Positions 57,419 to 64,000 of a stretch of 64,000 bases of DNA are shown piece by piece. The first letter of the stretch is position 1, and every line of letters begins with the position of its first letter. The stretch is from Lepidurus packardi (Eukaryota; Arthropoda; Branchiopoda; Notostraca; Triopsidae). A model generated the notes under the pieces. The model worked only from the letters and a program-made list of their open reading frames with translations, did no database searches and was not told the origin of the DNA. A program made the translations under genes and the position numbers. Location: NCBI GenBank assembly GCA_023053545.1, contig JAKZAN010000002.1, positions 4,882,375 to 4,946,374 on the forward strand. The letters run 5' to 3'.

Positions 57419-60400
57419 AATTGCTCCACCCATGGGGCGGTGCTTGTCGAAAGTAAACAAAATGCGAATTGTTCGTTTTTCGAGTAAGGATTCAATAGCA
57501 AATTAGTGTTTTGTTCTGTGAGGCAGTTAATATCTTCCATTCTTGATCAGTTTTTAGTATTATCCGGACACTTGAAGAGGTGGCTGAGGAAGATGTGGAC
57601 GGGATAATTGTCCCCGGGTTGTTTGCAACTTACATTTGTGTTTTTTATCCAAAATTCAACACTTCGAGGGAAAAATCGTTGTCTGCCAAGTAAAATAATA
57701 AAAAAAAACAATTAAAGTATACTAAAAGTAGCGTATTCTTGAAAAGGCACGCAGTCTCTCGCCATGCGCATAATAAACAAAGGAAATACATAAACACGGG
57801 GGCGGGGCTAATTTTAAGTCCGGGCACACGAGTACTCGTTATAGACTTGAGACCAAAACTAAAATTCCATTTTCAAAGTCTAAGTCGACTAGCTCAATAA
57901 AACGCTTCCAAGCCCGAAGTTTATCCATCTCGAATGCTTGGAAGTGCAAGCCTGAAGTTGACTTTTAAGTCGACTTAAACTTTCGTTCGTATTAAACTAT
58001 CGTTCGTGTTTCATTTCGTATTGCTATTTCATTGTTGTGAGCAAGTAAAGAACGCGTTCAGTACTTGTGTGCGTAGTGATATTTCATTGTTGGGGGAGTA
58101 AGGAAAGAAGGCGTTCAGTGGTCGATGGAAGAATTTGAAAAGCAATTGTGGAAATTTGAACGAAATTTGAACGGAAATTTGAAATTTGGTCAAATTTGAT
58201 TTGATGTTAGTATCAAGAAAAAAGGGATGTTGTGAAGGTAGAACCAATTTTTTGTCAGGTTAAAAAGCGTTCTAGAGGCTATATCGCTTTGTGTTTGACC
58301 TCACTAGGGGGTCTCTATAGATATCCATCCTTATATACTTGCAAAGTCCCGTAGCTGGTAAAGCTCCTGTGCTTTTGGAGCCATAGAGCCGTACAGGGGT
58401 TTTCTGTAGCCAGAGGGGGGTCTCCCATTTCCATTGTGTCATTGTTATGCCGTGATCCAAGAGCCAACATCCAACATGGGAGTTAAAGAGGGTCCCGCCT
58501 GCGATATTGAAGTCGTCGGCAAACAAGTCACTGACACTGGATGCTAGAGCAAGAGCTAAGAGAGCGTGAGGAAGAGCCGTTCTCACGGAAGAAGAGCTCG
58601 AAAGAGAGATAGAACAGCAGCAGCAGCAGAGAGAGCATAAGATGACATCTTGTGCTCTTGCTGCCCCCCTTTTTTTACCCCCCTTGGCCGACTTCAGTCA
58701 ACACGAAGGCACGTGGCTTTACTGGTTTTCCAACATTTTGAGCGAGTCGATGATACCCAAAGTCGAGTTTGTCTGTCAGCCAAGCCGCCAACGCGAGCGA
58801 GCACGTGTCCACAGCAGCCAAGAGGCCAAAAGGCCAACTTGATGACAACTCTTCAACTCTTGACACTCTATTGTAACTTCAGTCCAACTTCCCTTTCTTA
58901 TGCTCCCAACATTGTCATGTTTCAGCCTCTAAAACTTCCCAGAATCTTCGACCTTTGTTCTCCGGAAACTTTAAATTCCGATTTTCTCACGTAATTGCAA
59001 TAACGACTAACATTGGGAATGTTTAGGTCTTAACCCTTCGGTTTATTATCATTCAACCTAGCCTAACTAGTAGCTGATACTACTTTAATCAACTCGAACT
59101 TATTGAACCTAATCGGCCGGATTCTACGGAACGATCCAATTGTAATTTTTTTAAAGATTTTCTTAATTACATTTGGTATTTGTAAGTTAAGGAAGAGAAA
59201 ATCGATGCAAATATGGCCAGAACATAAATCATATTAATGTTAATATTAGTATTATTATTGATTCACTAACTATTATCGTATTGAAGTAGATTCAAAACGA
59301 AGTTTCTTCGAGTTCTTTGCATTGTCTGAATATTTCAATAAATAAAGTTATTTTTTATAAATAAATGCAAATAAATAAAATTACTTTATGAAAAAAGATA
59401 AAATAATAAAATAAAATAATTTTAATGAATAAAAGAAAAATAAATCAACTATTTTAATAAACAAAAGAAAAGAAATACAATTATTTTTATAAATAAAAGA
59501 CTATAAGTCAAAGAAAATAGTAATAAATACAAAACAATAATTAGTTTAAATACAACTATTGATGCCAAGGTTTTCATAATGGAACGCGGATTCATGTAAA
59601 GATAAATTTGGGTTTTTCTTTTTTCGTTTTTTGAAGTTGTGGAGATTTGGTTAACAGATATAGGAAAGAGAAGGTGATTTCATGAAGTTGTGGAAATTAA
59701 TTAAGTTTGCTTCTTTTTTCCAGAATTGGATCTGTCACCCCACGTGTCCGCATCCAAATGGAAAATTAGCTATTCAATCCGGATCAACAAATACCACCCC
59801 GGGTGCTCCAGAATCCAACTTTTCGCCGGAAAACTTGAGGAGCAGCCAGCAACACAAAAGAGATTGGTTCTAGTATCTAGAACCGTGTCTAAAGGGAGCG
59901 AGCCATGTGTTGTGACAGCGACAATCGGATCAAAGCATAACATCCAAAGGATCATCATTTCAAACGACAAAAACGAGCTGGCACACGTGTGCTTCACCCC
60001 TACCCTTCACCCCATCCCCTCCCTGATAGCCCCCTTTCTTTTGCTCGCAGCTTTTAAGTTGCACATCGAAACCCTCCCTGTAACATGAAGATGAAGCACC
60101 TGCTCACCTGTTGACTAAAGGAAATGGAGAACTTTTCCAACCCCCCGATCTTTTGGACCTTTGGACACGTCACCTTCTATACGCTAGCTGATTAAAAACC
60201 CTCGCTTCGAAGGATATTCTTGGGGGGTGGGGTATGTCACCCAAGCGAAGGGTCCAACAGTCAAAAGACGTACAATAGTCCCTATTTCACGCCAAGGGGA
60301 AAAAGCGGGGTAAGGGAGTATCCCGTGACCAGATTTTATTAGACGGAGGACGTATTGCCTGTATTGCCTTACAAGAATCTGCGGCGACGATTCACAACCC

Positions 60401-61799
60401 TCGAGTCACGTGCCACGGCGTCAGAGTTTTAGACTGGATCTATAGCATATCCATAGAGCATATCCCACACACCAACCCACCGCCACCACCACACGTGTAG
60501 GCAGTTAGCCTTTAGACCCTCATTTGAATAAAGGGCCAGCCTTTAATGACTTATTTCATACCCTGTTTAGCAAGTTATAAGGTCCTAAGAACAAAACGGT
60601 AACGACTATAGGAGACTATTTAGCTGGCTATTTAAAGTATCGCACACACCCCATTCTCTAACTATAGACTGCCGTACACCATAGGGAAAGTTCATTGTGG
60701 GCCTTTCCCAGGCTCAAGCCTCTAAATTCATTGTTGAGGAAGCAGATTGTCATATACTTAAATTCATAGTTGAAAGTTTTATTGTTCAAATCAGTTTCAC
60801 AAGTTGGTTTCATGGTTTATATGGTTCATGTATTCATGTATTCATTGTTTGAATGGTAGAAAGTTATCTTAAATGTCAGTAAACCTGAAAGGACTGCGTT
60901 TTACTGTTTCGAATAGTTGTTATTCGTATTGAAGCGATGAACTCAATCGAGTTTGATAGAATAATCGAAACACGTTCTTCTAATCGATTTCTGCAAAATG
61001 GCTGGAATTAACATACTGGGAAAACACAAAATTATCATAAAATTATCGTAAATTAGAGGAAACCTGAAACATAATGGGCTACACTATACGATTTTGTTTA
61101 GTTATTACCTCGTATCAAAGCGAGGAACCCGAAATCGAGCGCAAAATCGAGTTTAATTTAATAATCGAAGCCCGTTTGTAATCGATTTCTGCAAAATTCA
61201 TGGAATTTACGTACTGAGATTGAACAGAAAAACAGAAATAAAGTTACTAAGATAAGATGTTCCAAGCAAGCTTTATTAAACTTACGCAAAATTAGCTTGA
61301 ATGAAGTTGGTCAGTTTAACTTAGATTTGGTGAGGCAAAATTAATTTGAATTAACACGGCGAAAATTAACTGGATTAGCTTAAATTACTTAAAAAGGCGA
61401 AAGCACTATCGATAATCTGCGATGAAAGTATCGAATATTAGATGAAATTAAATGTCAACTCGATAATCAAAATCGAATCCTTAATGGGGAATCGATTTTG
61501 AAGAATAATTCAACAAGGAAGTAAAGAGCAGGTGTTACGTGGAAAAGTAGCGTGAGAAAGAGTACAATAGCCAGGGAAAAGTAAACTTTATAGTGGACGG
61601 TCAAGTCCAGGATTGAAGGGGTTTTGTCAAGTGGGCGTAGTGTTCTTTTGCGATAAAACCGATAACTTTTTATCGCAGGATTTAGTAGCACCCAAACTTT
61701 TTTTTTCTTTTTTATACGTTGGGCTATAAAGCTTCCTTCCTTTTTTTCTCTCATTTGACAGAAAGAATTAAAAACTAGAGAGATAAAAACGGGATAAAA

Positions 61800-62010
61800 A
61801 CTTGAGCTGCTCGAGGGCTGCTCCACACTCATTGGCCCAAGGAACGGGGCGGGGCCCGTATCCAATAACGGGGGCGAACGTCGGCAAGAGAGCCCGGGAG
61901 CACTTGTCCCGCACGACGCGCCCTGCGTTTATTAAATCCGGAGCGCTTTCTACGACGTCTAAACCCCCCTTACCCTCCAGCGCCAAGCAAAACCAACATG
62001 GCCGTTTATA
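61800..62010. promoter_or_regulatory. GC-rich promoter-like patch
   Basis: In an AT-rich surrounding this 200-bp patch has two CCAAT-type words (CATTGGCCC near 61831 and ATCCAATAAC near 61860), a GC box (GGGGCGGGGCC near 61847) and several CpGs. It ends in ACCAACATGGCCG, which resembles both a YY1 site and a start-codon context. No gene is recognisable after it; the 34-codon frame from that ATG runs straight into the tandem array. Confidence 0.35.
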
Positions 62011-62013
62011 TTT

Positions 62014-62700
62014 ATTTATATGTACTTTCTAGCCCAAAAGAAGGCAGAGAAGGAACGTACAGACCGTACAAGAGTACACGCAAAGCTTCCCCGAGCTGCT
62101 GACAGCCAAGAAGCCATTTATATTTATTTATATGTACTTTTTATATGTACTTATTTATTTATATGTACTTTTTATATGTACTTATTTATTTATATGTACT
62201 TTTTGACAAAAAGAAGGCAGAGAAGGAACGTACAGACCGTACGAGAGTACACGCAAAGCTTCCCCGAGCTGTTGACAGCCAAGAAGCCATTTATATTTAT
62301 TTATATGTACTTATGTACTATATGTACTTATTTATTTATTTGTACTTTTTGCCAAAAAGAAGGCAGAGAAGGAACGTACAGACCGTACGAGAGTACACGC
62401 AAAGCTTCCCCGAGCTGTTGACAGCCAAGAAGCCATTTATATTTTATTTATATGTACTTGTTATATGTACTTATGTACTATATGTACTCATGTAATATAT
62501 ATACTAATGTACTATATGTACTCATGACTATATATACTAATGTACTATATGTACTCATGACTATATATACTCATGTACTATATGTACTCATGTACTTTTT
62601 ATATGTACTTATTTATTTATATGTACTTTTTGCCAAAAAGAAAGCAGAGAAGGAACGTACAGACCGTACGAGAGTACACGCAAAGCTTGACAGCCAAGAA
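62014..62700. repeat. Tandem array with TATATGTACT microsatellite spacers
   Basis: Four copies of a ~75-bp block (AAGGCAGAGAAGGAACGTAC, CAGACCGTACGAGAGTACAC, GCAAAGCTT, GACAGCCAAGAAG) start at 62041, 62213, 62360 and 62641. They are separated by TATTTATTTATATGTACTTT words that expand to a TATATGTACTCATG-type microsatellite at 62450-62620. Spacings of 172, 147 and 281 bp reflect the variable spacer. Long overlapping open frames here are products of the repeat. Confidence 0.92.
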
Positions 62701-63672
62701 GGGCAAACAGCAAGAGAGCTTCAACTTTGCGCAGGAGAGAAACTTTCTGACTTACAAGGGTACACAAGAGGGGCTACAAGTAAATGAGATAGCGTAACCA
62801 ACAATGCCGAACGTGCGATTTTACTATGACGCAGAAAGTCTGGAATGTTTTTCGGGGGACGCCAGGCAAGAGTAAGGCTTTGTGGAATGCGTGGAATGCG
62901 CGCAATTAAATTCTCGCCTAAGGGCTCACGAAGGTTGTAAAAATGACTACTAGATAGCATGTTCACTCTGCTTACTGTTATCCCCGCACAGGTGGAGGTG
63001 ATGATCTGCGTAACCGAGCTTGAAACGCATAATGAAAGAAGGGTACAAAAAAGAGGGGTTAGGGTGGGTTGTAAAGGGAATAAGGAAAGAAGAGAGGGGA
63101 AACAATAAGTGTCAGCGGGGGTTAGTGATGGATGGAAAGATTGCCAATTAGGGATCACTATTTAGCGTAAAGGGCAAGCTTAGTGTTGCGTTTTAGTGGT
63201 TATTGCTTAACCTTCCGCGAAAGATCATGCCGGGTACTACTTTTTCGAGCTCCCTTTTTTTAATTATTATCGGAAAGTTTAGCAAGAGGATGCAGGCAAG
63301 AAGTTCGGGGATCAATAGTTGCTTACGCACGTCTGGCAGAGAGACAAACAAGGGACCTTCACCGGTGATGCTTTCCCCTATTCCTATAACACTTTTCTAT
63401 CCGTTCAACTGATCAATTCCAAGCCGTGGAAATCCTTTATATTTACTTTCAACTCCGCCCATTGACCTTTTCTGAAGGTTCTAATGATCGTCTTCTTGAA
63501 CCGAGATGATCCTATCTTTGCCCTTCTTTGGATTTTTGAGGATTCTAGTTGTTTTCAAGATCGTTTTTTTTTATTTTCTGCGATTCTAAAGACTGCAATT
63601 CCCGAACTTTGATTCCCAGATTTTCAAATTTCTAATTATTTTTGTTTAATTTGAAAAAATTTGGAATGCAGG

Positions 63673-64000
63673 CAAGAAATACGAGAGAATGGAAATCTTC
63701 AGAATTCGAACTTTTTTTCTATAATTTGAAGATTTCTGGTGTTCTTGGAATTTGAAGAGCGATTGGATTTGAAGGAATTTGGAGTTCGATTTGACGATCT
63801 CTTTGATTTTCCAATTTCTAATTCTGGTTCGCTTTAATTTCCTAGATTCCAATTCTAGTTTTTGAACTTTAAAGATGCCTTCTTGCCCTCTGGATTTATT
63901 ATTATTATTATTTCGAAGATTTTCATTACGGCGACCTGAGGTTTCTAAACTCCCTTCACAGTCATACAAATGATATATCACCACGCACAACAGTGAAATA
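63673..64000 (+). repeat. Interspersed repeat, copy B (runs off the window)
   Basis: Same orientation and start as copy A (56905-57230). The last base of the window is still inside the match, so the element may be longer. It contains an ATT run (63897-63911) where copy A has a T-run, the main difference. Confidence 0.9.

Larger units (their letters stand above)
55481..64000. other. 8.5-kb repeat-rich stretch without a recognisable gene
   Basis: No exon of a known family is seen on either strand. Contents: poly-G run at 56063-56076, the repeat pair 56905/63673, an inverted repeat at 57319-57418, a short duplication of ATTTCATTGTTG...GCGTTCAGT at 58026-58120, AT-rich simple sequence near 59200-59560, a GC-rich promoter-like patch at 61800-62000 and the tandem array at 62014-62700. 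An open frame at 58272-58586 minus starts with a hydrophobic segment but resembles no known protein. Confidence 0.6.

Noticed and set aside
58272..58586. 104-codon frame on the minus strand with a hydrophobic start and the word LFADDF
   Set aside because: FADD-like words occur in reverse transcriptases, but no neighbouring RT motif follows and no other part of such an element is present nearby.
62020..62787. Overlapping frames of 111-133 codons rich in YLYVL
   Set aside because: They are translations of the tandem array and the TATATGTACT microsatellite and shift frame between units.
56905..64000. The two 326-bp direct repeats as LTRs of one retrotransposon
   Set aside because: The 6.4 kb between them has no gag, protease, RT or integrase frame, no primer-binding site was seen, and copy B may extend beyond the window.
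1..64000. tRNA and other small structured RNA genes
   Set aside because: I looked for GGTTCGA-type B boxes paired with A boxes and for U-snRNA words; isolated TTCGAA words lie in exons or lack partners, so none is reported.

Overview
The window is nuclear DNA of an invertebrate, most likely an arthropod. A shaking-B-type innexin exon places it in the protostomes. Every protein-coding gene I can read is split by short GT-AG introns (mostly 50-90 bp) and resembles metazoan single-copy genes. A selenocysteine elongation factor (EEFSEC) is intact. Many insects have lost that gene, so a crustacean, a chelicerate or a less derived insect is favoured, but I cannot name the species. Base composition is AT-rich outside genes, with many simple repeats. 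No tRNA, rRNA, CRISPR array or long transposase/reverse-transcriptase ORF was found.

Layout. 1-6445: AT-rich non-coding sequence, probably intron or upstream sequence of the innexin. 6446-6960: last exon of a shaking-B-like innexin, followed in the same frame by 150 open, coding-like codons (6961-7413), a candidate stop-codon readthrough or alternative-exon extension. 7476-22800: a 15-kb stretch with no recognisable gene, rich in local duplications. 22801-33024: a compact cluster of five genes: mitochondrial aspartyl-tRNA synthetase DARS2 (minus), EEFSEC (plus, head-to-head with DARS2), syntaxin-6/10 STX6 (minus), the mitochondrial phosphatase PTPMT1 (minus) and mitochondrial ribosomal protein MRPL48 (plus, head-to-head with PTPMT1). 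36120-37679: a CREBZF (Zhangfei/SMILE)-type bZIP gene. 38759-44908: pyruvate kinase (minus), head-to-head with RPAP1 (45389-51035, plus), which converges on an LMX1-type LIM-homeobox gene (51383-55223, minus). 55224-64000: the LMX1 upstream region, then repeat-rich DNA without a recognisable gene.

For DARS2, EEFSEC, STX6, PTPMT1, MRPL48, pyruvate kinase, RPAP1 and LMX1, I joined exons by eye using conserved protein sequence and GT-AG sites. In each case the exon lengths add up to a multiple of three and give a protein close to the expected family length. Three genes act in mitochondria (DARS2 and MRPL48 in translation, PTPMT1 in cardiolipin synthesis). EEFSEC serves selenoprotein translation, STX6 endosome-Golgi traffic, RPAP1 RNA polymerase II assembly, and LMX1 neural and developmental patterning. 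They look like a housekeeping neighbourhood plus two tissue-specific genes, not one pathway.

The observations most worth checking are the open frame after the innexin stop, the tandem array in a pyruvate-kinase intron that duplicates the exon 2 splice donor, the 240-bp TA-flanked inverted-repeat element inside a DARS2 intron, and a hairpin-containing short repeat shared by the gene desert and an STX6 intron.
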